Part shown: positions 57,848 to 64,000 of the stretch, in pieces | Numbering within the stretch: position 1 is the stretch's first letter | Layout of the letters: the number at the start of each line of letters is the position of its first letter | Source of the DNA: Amycolatopsis vastitatis | GTDB lineage: Bacteria; Actinomycetota; Actinomycetes; Mycobacteriales; Pseudonocardiaceae | Direction of reading: 5' to 3' | Assembly (NCBI RefSeq): GCF_002234595.1 | Contig: NZ_NMUL01000038.1 | Span: forward strand, 62,001-126,000 | DNA length: 64,000 nucleotides | The notes under the pieces: model-generated | What the model was told of the DNA's origin: nothing | Databases searched by the model: none | The model's input: the letters and a program-made list of their open reading frames with translations, nothing else | Position numbers and translations under genes: made by a program

Positions 57848-60223
57848 TCACCGGCGGGGCGGCCCACGCGGCTCACCCCGGCGGACTATCGCCGTTCCGG
57901 TGACCACCGCCGTGTCTCCGTCGACGTCCGTCCGAGTCACCCGCGCGCCGAGCGCAGCCAAGGTGTCCATTGTGGACTTGCTGGGGTGCCCGTACGTGTT
58001 TCCCGCGCCCACGCTGACCAACGCCACCCGCGGCGCCACCGCCGCGAGGAACGAAGGCAGCGAGTACCGCGAGCCGTGGTGAGGGACCTTCAGCACCTCC
58101 GCCTTCAGATCTCCGATGTCGGCCAGCAGGTCGGCCTGCGCGGCCAGTTCGACGTCGCCGGTCAGTAGGACCCGGCCGACCGGGGTTTCCGCACGCAGCA
58201 CCACCGAGCTGTTGTTGATCGTGGTCCCGTCCTGCAGCCCGGCCGAGCGAGCCGGCACGTACCGCGGGCCGAGCACATCCAGCGCGAGTCCCGGCCACTC
58301 CAGCCGTTCGCCCGGGTTCAGCTCGACCAGCGGGACCGCCTGCCGGACGGCCTCCTCGGCGACCTGCCGCCACGCCCACGCCGGCGCGCGTCCCGGTCCG
58401 ACGGCGATCCCGCCGACCGCCCGGCCGTCGAAGACCGACGTGAGCCCGCCGATGTGGTCGGCGTGCAGGTGGCTCAGCACCAGCAGCGGGATCCGGTCGA
58501 CGGCCAGCCGGTGCAGGCACTCGTCGACCGGCCCCGGCTCCGGCCCGGCATCCACGACGACGGCCCGTCCCGGCTCGGCGGTCGCCAGTACGACCGCGTC
58601 ACCCTGGCCGACGTCGCACTCGACCATCGCCCAGTCCCGCGGCGGCCACGCCGGCGCCAGCACCCGGACCGGCACGAACACCAGCAGCGCGCCGACGACC
58701 AGGACCGCCATGAGCAGCCGCGCGCACCTGTACCGGGCCGCCAGCACGAACACCGCGACGACGGCGGCGGCGAGGAGCCCGCCCACCCAGCCGCCGGGCC
58801 AGGCGACGACCGCGCCCGGGGCCCGCGCGCCGTGCCGGGCCACCGTGATCAGCCACCGGGCCTCCGGGTCGGCCAGGTGCACCAGGACCTTCCCGGCGTC
58901 CGGCCACCACGGGCCGGTGACCGTCGCCAGCACGCCGAGCACCGTCGCCGGAGCCACGACGGGCGCGGCCAGGACGTTGGTCACCACGGAGACCAGGCTC
59001 ACCGAGCCCGCCATGCCCGCGAGCACGGGCGCGGTCACCAGGAAGGCCGCCAGCGGTATCGCCAGCCCGTCCGCGAACCCCGGCGGGACACCGCCGCGGA
59101 CGAGCGCCCCGGCCCAGCGGGGCGCGAGCAGGACCAGCCCGGCGGTGGCGAACACCGACAACGCGAACCCGAAGTCCGTGGCCATCGCCGGATCCGCCAC
59201 CACCAGCACGCCCACCGCGAACGCCAGCGCGGGCAGCGCCGAGCCCCGCCGGCCCAGTGCCAGTGCCAGCAACGCCACCGCCGCCATGACTCCCGCCCGC
59301 AGCACGCTCGGCTCCGGGCCGACCAGGACGAGGAACCCGGCCAGGCACACCCCGGCCGCCACCGCGGACAGCCGCGGCCCGAGCCGGAGCAGGCGCAACA
59401 GGAGCAGCACCGCGCCGCAGGCCGCGGCCAGGTTGCCGCCGCTGACCGCGGTGAGGTGGGCCAGGCCCGCGGTGACGAACTCCTCTTCGACACGCGGGGA
59501 CAACGCGCTCGTGTCGCCCAGGACCAGTCCCGGCAGCAGGCCCGCCGGTTCCTCCGGGAGGGACGACCGGCACAGGTCATGGAGACCGGCGCGCAGCGTG
59601 GCCGCCGCCCGCTGCCACCACGGCGCCGGGCCGGGCTCCCCTGGCGGGCCGCGTACGGACAGCACCGCGACCGTCAGGTCCGAGCCGCGCGGTGACATCA
59701 GCAGGCCGGTCACCCCGACCTCTTGACCGGGGAGAAGCGCCGACCACTGCGCGACCGGCGCCAGCAGCAGGACACGTCCGGTCGACGAGACGGGCCGGCC
59801 GTCGACCGACGCCGTGCGCACGTCGGCCGCCAGCACCACCGACCGCGCACCGGCCTGCCGGTCGGCGTACCCGGCACTGCGCACGGGCTTCGGGCGTTCG
59901 GCGACGACCACGCGCAACGCCGCGGAGAGCCCTTGAGCCGCGGCGGCGCGCAGTTCGTCACGCTGGGCGTCACGGATCTGCCAGGCGACCGGACCCGCGG
60001 CGACGAGCCCCAGCACCAGCAGGGCCGCCGCCGCGCCGACGACCCGGGGACGGCCGCGCGCCCGCCAGAGCACCAGCCCGGCGACCACGGCCGAAGCGAG
60101 CCCGGCGGCGACCGCCGTCCACCAGCCGAAGAGCAGGCCGGCCAGCGCGGCGAGCCAGCACACCAGCGCCGCCGGGACCAGCCGCATGTCCTGCCGGGTG
60201 TCGGTCGTGGGAAGGGTGCTCAT
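57848..60223 (-). CDS. comEC: ComEC/Rec2-family competence/DNA channel protein
   Basis: A 791-residue membrane protein that in competent bacteria forms the inner-membrane channel for single-stranded DNA uptake. The start ATG 60223 (MSTLPTTDTRQDMRLVPAAL) overlaps the comEA stop; the upstream continuation of the frame is non-coding. About 50-230 is the DUF4131-like OB part (VVVAERPKPVRSAGYADRQA). The competence core at about 240-480 has LVLGDTSALSPRVEEEFVTA, GLAHLTAVSGGNLAAACGAV. The C-terminal metallo-beta-lactamase-like domain at about 530-780 has LLVLSHLHADHIGGLTSVF, LLTGDVELAAQADLLADIG and VLKVPHHGSRYSLPSF. Function in this organism is not shown. Confidence 0.95.
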   Translation of the reverse strand: MSTLPTTDTRQDMRLVPAALVCWLAALAGLLFGWWTAVAAGLASAVVAGLVLWRARGRPRVVGAAAALLVLGLVAAGPVAWQIRDAQRDELRAAAAQGLSAALRVVVAERPKPVRSAGYADRQAGARSVVLAADVRTASVDGRPVSSTGRVLLLAPVAQWSALLPGQEVGVTGLLMSPRGSDLTVAVLSVRGPPGEPGPAPWWQRAAATLRAGLHDLCRSSLPEEPAGLLPGLVLGDTSALSPRVEEEFVTAGLAHLTAVSGGNLAAACGAVLLLLRLLRLGPRLSAVAAGVCLAGFLVLVGPEPSVLRAGVMAAVALLALALGRRGSALPALAFAVGVLVVADPAMATDFGFALSVFATAGLVLLAPRWAGALVRGGVPPGFADGLAIPLAAFLVTAPVLAGMAGSVSLVSVVTNVLAAPVVAPATVLGVLATVTGPWWPDAGKVLVHLADPEARWLITVARHGARAPGAVVAWPGGWVGGLLAAAVVAVFVLAARYRCARLLMAVLVVGALLVFVPVRVLAPAWPPRDWAMVECDVGQGDAVVLATAEPGRAVVVDAGPEPGPVDECLHRLAVDRIPLLVLSHLHADHIGGLTSVFDGRAVGGIAVGPGRAPAWAWRQVAEEAVRQAVPLVELNPGERLEWPGLALDVLGPRYVPARSAGLQDGTTINNSSVVLRAETPVGRVLLTGDVELAAQADLLADIGDLKAEVLKVPHHGSRYSLPSFLAAVAPRVALVSVGAGNTYGHPSKSTMDTLAALGARVTRTDVDGDTAVVTGTAIVRRGEPRGPPRR

Positions 60224-60930
60224 CCGACAGTCACCTGCTCTCTCAGTCGTTCGAACTTGTTTTCGCCGATGCCATCGACATCGCGCAGCTGCTCGACCTT
60301 CGTGAAGCCGCCGTGGTCGGTGCGCCACTGGACGATCCGCTTGGCCATCACCTCGCCGACGCCGGGCAGCGTGTCCAGCTGGTCCGCGGACGCCGCGTTG
60401 AGGTCGACCTTGCCGCCCGCCGGCGCACCGGAAACCGCGGCGGGAGCGGGGATCCCGACCACGAGCTGTTCCCCGTCGGTCACCTTGCGGGCGAGGTTCA
60501 GCGCGCCGAGGTCCACGCCGGGATCGGCGCCGCCCGCCGCGCGCAGCACGTCCGCGACCCGGGTGCCCGGGGACACGGTGACCAGGCCCGGGGACCGGAC
60601 GCGGCCGATCACGCTGACGACGAGTCCGGTCGGAGGCGCCGCCCGCGCCTCCCCCGCCGGTTTCGCGCTGGGCAACGCGGGCGGCGGCTCGGCCGCCGGA
60701 CGGCCGCCGGCGAGCGCGACGGCGCCGAGGACGATCACCACGACCGCCGCCAGGACGCCGGCGAACGCCCACCGGCGGCGGACGGCACCGGACGGTCCGG
60801 CCGGCAACCAGCGCCGGACCAGCCGGCCGCCGGGCCCGACCGTGCTCGCGTCGGGCGAGAGCTGGTCGGCCAGCCGGGCGAGCCGGTCGTTGACGGAAGA
60901 GCCCGGATCACGGGCGGACTGCTCGAACAC
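60220..60930 (-). CDS. comEA: ComEA-family helix-hairpin-helix DNA-binding protein
   Basis: A 236-residue membrane-anchored DNA receptor. The start GTG 60930 (VFEQSARDPGSSVNDRLARL) is chosen; the larger frame upstream is non-coding. The membrane segment is at about 52-72 (WAFAGVLAAVVVIVLGAVAL). A SLBB domain at about 95-150 reads VVSVIGRVRSPGLVTVSPGT, RVADVLRAAGGADPGVDLGA. The double helix-hairpin-helix at about 172-236 reads VDLNAASADQLDTLPGVGEV, AKRIVQWRTDHGGFTKVEQL, VDGIGENKFERLREQV. It overlaps comEC by four bases, so both act together. Confidence 0.95.
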   Translation of the reverse strand: MFEQSARDPGSSVNDRLARLADQLSPDASTVGPGGRLVRRWLPAGPSGAVRRRWAFAGVLAAVVVIVLGAVALAGGRPAAEPPPALPSAKPAGEARAAPPTGLVVSVIGRVRSPGLVTVSPGTRVADVLRAAGGADPGVDLGALNLARKVTDGEQLVVGIPAPAAVSGAPAGGKVDLNAASADQLDTLPGVGEVMAKRIVQWRTDHGGFTKVEQLRDVDGIGENKFERLREQVTVG

Positions 60931-61094
60931 ACGATCGACGTTAGGGCCCGCGGGGAGGCGTCCGACAGGGGTGCCGCCGCGTCCTGTGGACAACCGGGGT
61001 GTTGTGGACGGATTCGCCCGGGACGGCCGGGACCGGCCGTTTCCGTCGTACCCGGGTGGCATGCTGGAGGGTTCGGCGCGCCACCCGGCGCCGG
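60931..61094. promoter_or_regulatory. Upstream region of comEA
   Basis: These 164 bp between the degV-like stop and comEA start must carry any comEA promoter. Two direct TGTGGACAACCGGGGTG / TTGTGGACGGATTC-like pieces (about 60989 and 61009) are seen. No repressor site could be named. Confidence 0.3.
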
Positions 61095-61952
61095 CTAGCT
61101 CCGGGACGGAACAGTGCGCTGGACGACCACGCCGAGCACCCCGGGACCGGTGTGCGCCCCGATCACCGCCCCCAGCTCGGAGACCACGCAGCCGGCCGAG
61201 CGCGGCACGGCTTCTTCGAGCCGGTTCGCGAGTTCGACCGCCCGCTCCGGCGAGGCGAGGTGGTGGACGGCGAGCTCGACGTCGTCGTCCTGGGCGGCTT
61301 CCGCGGCCAGTTCGACCAGCCGGGCCATCGCCCGGTTCATGGTGCGGACCTTCTCCAGCGGGATGATCCGGCCGTCGGCCATGTGCAGCACCGGTTTCAC
61401 GGCCAGCGCCGTGCCGAGCAGCGCCGCCGCCGGGCCGATCCGGCCGCCGCGGCGCAGGTGCTCCAGGGTCTCCACGACGAACAACGTCGACGAGCAGCTC
61501 GCCGCGGCCATCGCGGCGGCTTCGACCCCGGCGGGGTCCTTGCCCGCGGCAGCGGCGTCGGCGGCGTGCAGGGCGGCGAACCCGAGGCCCATCGCGGTCG
61601 TCCGCGAGTCGACCACGCGGACCCGGTCCGGTCCCACTTCCTGCGCCGCGAGCACTGCCGCTTCCCACGTGCCCGACAGTTCGCGCGAGAGGTGGACCGA
61701 CACGATCGCGTCCGCGCCGTCGGCGAAGGCGGCCCGGTACTCCTTGACGAACTCGGTGGGCGTCGGCCGCGACGTCGTGACGATCTTGCGCTGCTTCATC
61801 GCTTCGGCGACCGCCGCCGGGCCGGTCTCGACACCGTCGAGGGACACCACGCCGTCGACCAGGACGTGCAGCGGCACCACCCGGACCGCGTGCCGTTCGG
61901 CGAAGCCCTCCGGCAGGTGGGCGGTGGAATCCGTGACTACGGCGACCGACAC
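61095..61952 (-). CDS. DegV-family fatty-acid-binding protein
   Basis: A 285-residue DegV/FakB-type protein. FakB proteins present fatty acids to the FakA kinase in phospholipid synthesis; in actinobacteria the role is less clear. The start ATG 61952 (MSVAVVTDSTAHLPEGFAER) holds the family start AVVTDSTAHLP. Ligand-binding parts are RKIVTTSRPTPTEFVKEYRA, IVSVHLSRELSGTWEAAVLA, RVRVVDSRTTAMGLGFAAL and the C-terminal SELGAVIGAHTGPGVLGVVV. In M. tuberculosis the gene in this position (Rv2417c) is of the same family. It follows the SGNH gene by five bases. Confidence 0.93.
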   Translation of the reverse strand: MSVAVVTDSTAHLPEGFAERHAVRVVPLHVLVDGVVSLDGVETGPAAVAEAMKQRKIVTTSRPTPTEFVKEYRAAFADGADAIVSVHLSRELSGTWEAAVLAAQEVGPDRVRVVDSRTTAMGLGFAALHAADAAAAGKDPAGVEAAAMAAASCSSTLFVVETLEHLRRGGRIGPAAALLGTALAVKPVLHMADGRIIPLEKVRTMNRAMARLVELAAEAAQDDDVELAVHHLASPERAVELANRLEEAVPRSAGCVVSELGAVIGAHTGPGVLGVVVQRTVPSRS

Positions 61953-61956
61953 GCCG

Positions 61957-62685
61957 TCAGCCTACGTGGCCGGGGGCCGGCGCCGGCGCCATCAACACGG
62001 ACATCGCCTCGCCCACCGCGGCGTGCCCCGGCCAGCCCCAGTGCATGCCGTCCGGGTTGCCCGCGCCGCTGAGCACGTGCTCCCCGACGACCCTTTCGAG
62101 GTCCAGCAAGGGAACCCCCGCCCGCGCGCCCCAGGCCGCCATCGCGGCCGCCGCGGCCGGCCGCGCGGTGTGCACGTTGCCGTAGGCCGCCGCCCGGTGC
62201 ACCGACGGCAGCCAGCCGAAGATCGGCAGCTCGGGCCGCAGGACGCGCAGCGCGCTCACGGCCGTGTCGAGGTACTGCACGGTGAGCTTGGCCGGCAGCA
62301 CGGCGGGACGGCCGCGGAAGGCGACCGACAACCGTGGCTGCGCGGCGAGGTAAGCCTTGCGCACCACCCGCCGCACCGGGTCGGGCCGCAGGTAGCGCAG
62401 CCCGGTGCGCAGGTAGGTCGGCAACGGCGAAGGCAGCGTGTCCATGCTGCCGACCGCCAGCACGACCGCGTCGACGTGGTGGAGGTCGGCCCAGACACGC
62501 GGATCGCCGGTCAGCGACCACCAGGCGTCGCGCGCGGTCCAGCCGATCCCGGCGACCAGGTCGGCGGTGCCGCCGAGAGCGGCGGCCGCGATGTTGGGCC
62601 ACAACCGCGGCTCGTCCGCGGCGCAGGGTCCTTCGGGACCGTGAAAGCTCAGCGAATCGCCGAACACCAGCAGGCGCGGCCCCAT
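61957..62685 (-). CDS. octT: SGNH hydrolase-family diglucosylglycerate octanoyltransferase (OctT-like)
   Basis: A 242-residue SGNH-fold enzyme. The nucleophile S11 is in LLVFGDSLSFHG (block I), block V DGMHWGWPGH provides the catalytic aspartate and histidine (DxxH form: D-G-M-H). In mycobacteria OctT (Rv2418c) adds octanoate to diglucosylglycerate during synthesis of methylglucose lipopolysaccharide. The assignment rests on the fold together with gene order: degV, octT, gpgP, rsfS, nadD is the order in M. tuberculosis. Start ATG 62685 (MGPRLLVFGD). It lies three bases after gpgP. An esterase role is the alternative. Confidence 0.82.
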   Translation of the reverse strand: MGPRLLVFGDSLSFHGPEGPCAADEPRLWPNIAAAALGGTADLVAGIGWTARDAWWSLTGDPRVWADLHHVDAVVLAVGSMDTLPSPLPTYLRTGLRYLRPDPVRRVVRKAYLAAQPRLSVAFRGRPAVLPAKLTVQYLDTAVSALRVLRPELPIFGWLPSVHRAAAYGNVHTARPAAAAAMAAWGARAGVPLLDLERVVGEHVLSGAGNPDGMHWGWPGHAAVGEAMSVLMAPAPAPGHVG

Positions 62686-62688
62686 CGG

Positions 62689-63303
62689 CTAGCCGTGCAT
62701 CCCCGCGTTGTAGGCCTGCAGCCGCCACTTGCCGTCGCGGCGGCCCAGCTCGACCCAGTGGCAGTTCGCGATCCCGCCCAGCGACGGCCAGACCTCCACC
62801 GGCAAGGTCAGCAGCCGCGCGGTGAGGGCGACGATCAGCCCGCCGTGCGCGGCGAGCAGCACGGTTTCGCCCGCTTCGGAGTTGGCCTGCAGCAGGTCGG
62901 TGACCACCTCGCCCGCCCGGTCGGCGACGTCGACGCGGCTCTCCCCGCCCGGCGGCGCCCAGGTCGCGTCGGTGCGCCAGCGGTCGCGTTCGCCGGGGTA
63001 GGCCTGGTCGACCTCCTCGCCGGTGCGCCCCTGCCAGTCACCCAGGTGCGTTTCGCGCAGCCGCTTGTCGATGCGCAGCGGGACGCCGATGGCGTCGGTG
63101 AGCACGGTGGCGGTGTCGGTGGCACGGCGCAGGTCGGAAGCGATGACGAGGTCCGGGGAGAAGCGGGCCAGCGCGGGCACCGCGAACCGGGCCTGGTTCC
63201 AGCCGCGCGGGGTCAGCGCCGAGTCGAGGTGTCCCTGCATCCGCCCGGCGGCGTTGTAGTCCGTCTCGCCGTGGCGCCAGAGCACCAGCCGCCGCGGGCT
63301 CAC
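62689..63303 (-). CDS. gpgP: Glucosyl-3-phosphoglycerate phosphatase (histidine phosphatase superfamily)
   Basis: A 204-residue histidine phosphatase. The start GTG 63303 overlaps the rsfS stop (GTGA). The catalytic motif is RHGET at residues 10-14 (LVLWRHGETDYNAAGRMQGH), with the second arginine in IASDLRRATDTATVL, the acid in RLRETHLGDWQGRTGEE, and the second histidine in VLLAAHGGLIVALTARLL. Position between rsfS and octT matches mycobacterial gpgP (Rv2419c), which dephosphorylates glucosyl-3-phosphoglycerate in methylglucose lipopolysaccharide synthesis. Sequence alone would allow a general phosphoglycerate-mutase-like phosphatase. Confidence 0.87.
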   Translation of the reverse strand: MSPRRLVLWRHGETDYNAAGRMQGHLDSALTPRGWNQARFAVPALARFSPDLVIASDLRRATDTATVLTDAIGVPLRIDKRLRETHLGDWQGRTGEEVDQAYPGERDRWRTDATWAPPGGESRVDVADRAGEVVTDLLQANSEAGETVLLAAHGGLIVALTARLLTLPVEVWPSLGGIANCHWVELGRRDGKWRLQAYNAGMHG

Positions 63304-63695
63304 GGTACGTCCGGGTCCTCGTCGGCGGGTGGCTCCTCGAGTCCGGCCACCTCGATGCGCGGGCAGTCCTTCCACAGCCGCTCGAGGCCGTAGAACGTGC
63401 GCTCCTCGACGTGCTGGACGTGCACGACGACGTCGACGTAGTCGAGCAGCACCCAGCGTCCTTCGCGGGCGCCTTCGCGGCGGACCGGCTTGTGGCCGCT
63501 CTCCCGCAGTTTTTCTTCGACGTTGTCGACGATGGCGCCGACCAGGCGCTCGTTGGACGCGGAGGCGATGACGAAGGCGTCGGTGATGACGAGCTGCTCG
63601 GACACGTCCAGCACGACGACGTCGCTGGCCTTCTTGTCCGCCGCCGCGTGTGCGGCCGCTACGGCCAGCTCTCGTGCCTCGGACGTGGCTGCCAC
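63300..63695 (-). CDS. rsfS: Ribosome silencing factor RsfS
   Basis: A 131-residue RsfS/Iojap protein that binds uL14 of the 50S subunit and blocks subunit joining when nutrients are short. The pattern ARELAVAAAHAAADKKASDV, VVLDVSEQLVITDAFVIASA, NERLVGAIVDNVEEKLRESG and WVLLDYVDVVVHVQHVEERT, FYGLERLWKDCP is complete. The start ATG 63695 follows GGAGCACC upstream on the minus strand. It lies between nadD and gpgP and overlaps gpgP by four bases. Confidence 0.97.
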   Translation of the reverse strand: MAATSEARELAVAAAHAAADKKASDVVVLDVSEQLVITDAFVIASASNERLVGAIVDNVEEKLRESGHKPVRREGAREGRWVLLDYVDVVVHVQHVEERTFYGLERLWKDCPRIEVAGLEEPPADEDPDVP

Positions 63696-63754
63696 GGTGC
63701 TCCTTCACAGATCGGGTTCGCCCGAGAAGGGTACCCGCCGGGACCAGCGGTGCT

Positions 63755-64000
63755 TCAGTCGCTCTTCCGGTACAGGTCGTTCTTGACGATGTAGCGGACG
63801 ACTCCGTCCGGCACGAGGTACCAGACCGGCTCCCCGCGTTCGACCCGCTCGCGGCAGCCGGTGGACGAAATCGACATCGCCGTGACCTCGACCAGGCTCA
63901 CCTTGCCGCTGGGCAGGTGGTGCGAGTTGAGCCGGTAGCCGGGGCGCGTGACGCCGATGAAGTGCGCGAGGTCGAACAGCTCGTCGGCCTTGTGCCAGGT
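63755..64000 (-). CDS. nadD: Nicotinate-nucleotide adenylyltransferase (5' part beyond window)
   Basis: Only the C-terminal 81 residues are in the window. They read HKADELFDLAHFIGVTRPGY, LNSHHLPSGKVSLVEVTAMS and the conserved ISSTGCRERVERGEPVWYLV, then PDGVVRYIVKNDLYRKSD and a stop at 63755. The SISST-x-x-R motif binds the adenylyl phosphate and the closing V-x-x-YI-x-x-x-x-LY is typical of NadD. The enzyme adenylates nicotinate mononucleotide in NAD synthesis. It heads the nadD-rsfS-gpgP-octT gene row. Confidence 0.95.
   Translation of the reverse strand, partial: TWHKADELFDLAHFIGVTRPGYRLNSHHLPSGKVSLVEVTAMSISSTGCRERVERGEPVWYLVPDGVVRYIVKNDLYRKSD

Noticed and set aside
60224..60772. N-terminal extension of comEC
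   Set aside because: It overlaps comEA in another frame and is arginine-rich; the ATG at 60223 overlapping the comEA stop is the natural start.

Overview
The window is chromosomal DNA from a high-GC actinobacterium. The family-level pattern (type VII secretion-like genes, several PucR, F420 and XRE/DUF397 type families, mycobacterium-like housekeeping order, many GTG starts, GTGA/ATGA stop-start overlaps) fits Pseudonocardiaceae, most probably Amycolatopsis or a close relative. The organism call is inference from gene content and order; no 16S rRNA gene is present. I saw no tRNA, rRNA, CRISPR array, transposase or integrase.

Layout. 1-2927: heat-shock operon hrcA-dnaJ-rsmE on the minus strand. 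3111-5702: a four-gene type VII secretion-like cassette (YbaB/EbfC-like protein, EspC-like protein, large helical WXG-type protein, two-TM membrane protein). 5772-9137: mmsA divergent from a PucR regulator, with a 15/16 inverted repeat between them. 9166-12041: SSI-type protease inhibitor, a broken XRE regulator with its DUF397 partner, and a DUF4153/4173-type membrane protein. 12182-13863: two-component system. 14084-18833: NCS1 permease, beta-ureidopropionase-like amidohydrolase, dihydropyrimidinase/hydantoinase and LLM oxidoreductase, which with mmsA and PucR look like a reductive pyrimidine or hydantoin catabolic route split in two by about 5 kb of unrelated genes. 18915-26932: assorted accessory genes including a siderophore-interacting protein with an iron box, a SgcJ-type protein divergent from a TetR regulator with a phased operator array, a RidA gene with an internal stop, and hemW.

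27182-32878: assimilatory sulfate reduction operon: a 28-residue leader peptide with one cysteine codon, sulfite reductase, small zinc-ribbon protein, cysH, cysD, cysN and a sirohydrochlorin chelatase. A duplicated octamer around its first start codon suggests an RNA switch. 32934-46117: secreted GH5 glycosidase, secreted proteins, enoyl-CoA hydratase, an AbiEi/DUF559-like gene flanked by 90-bp repeats, MFS exporter with a double AsnC regulator, a secreted RNase-barstar pair, and metabolic enzymes. 46261-48021: secreted beta-N-acetylhexosaminidase under a perfect DasR-type palindrome.

48649-64000: mostly housekeeping. lepA, rpsT, holA, comEC, comEA, degV-like, octT, gpgP, rsfS and nadD follow closely the order I recall around Rv2412-Rv2421c in Mycobacterium tuberculosis, with a SAM-I riboswitch-controlled threonine synthase and a DUF4231 protein inserted between holA and comEC. 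Several intergenic regions hold long perfect inverted repeats that look like terminators and recur as families.
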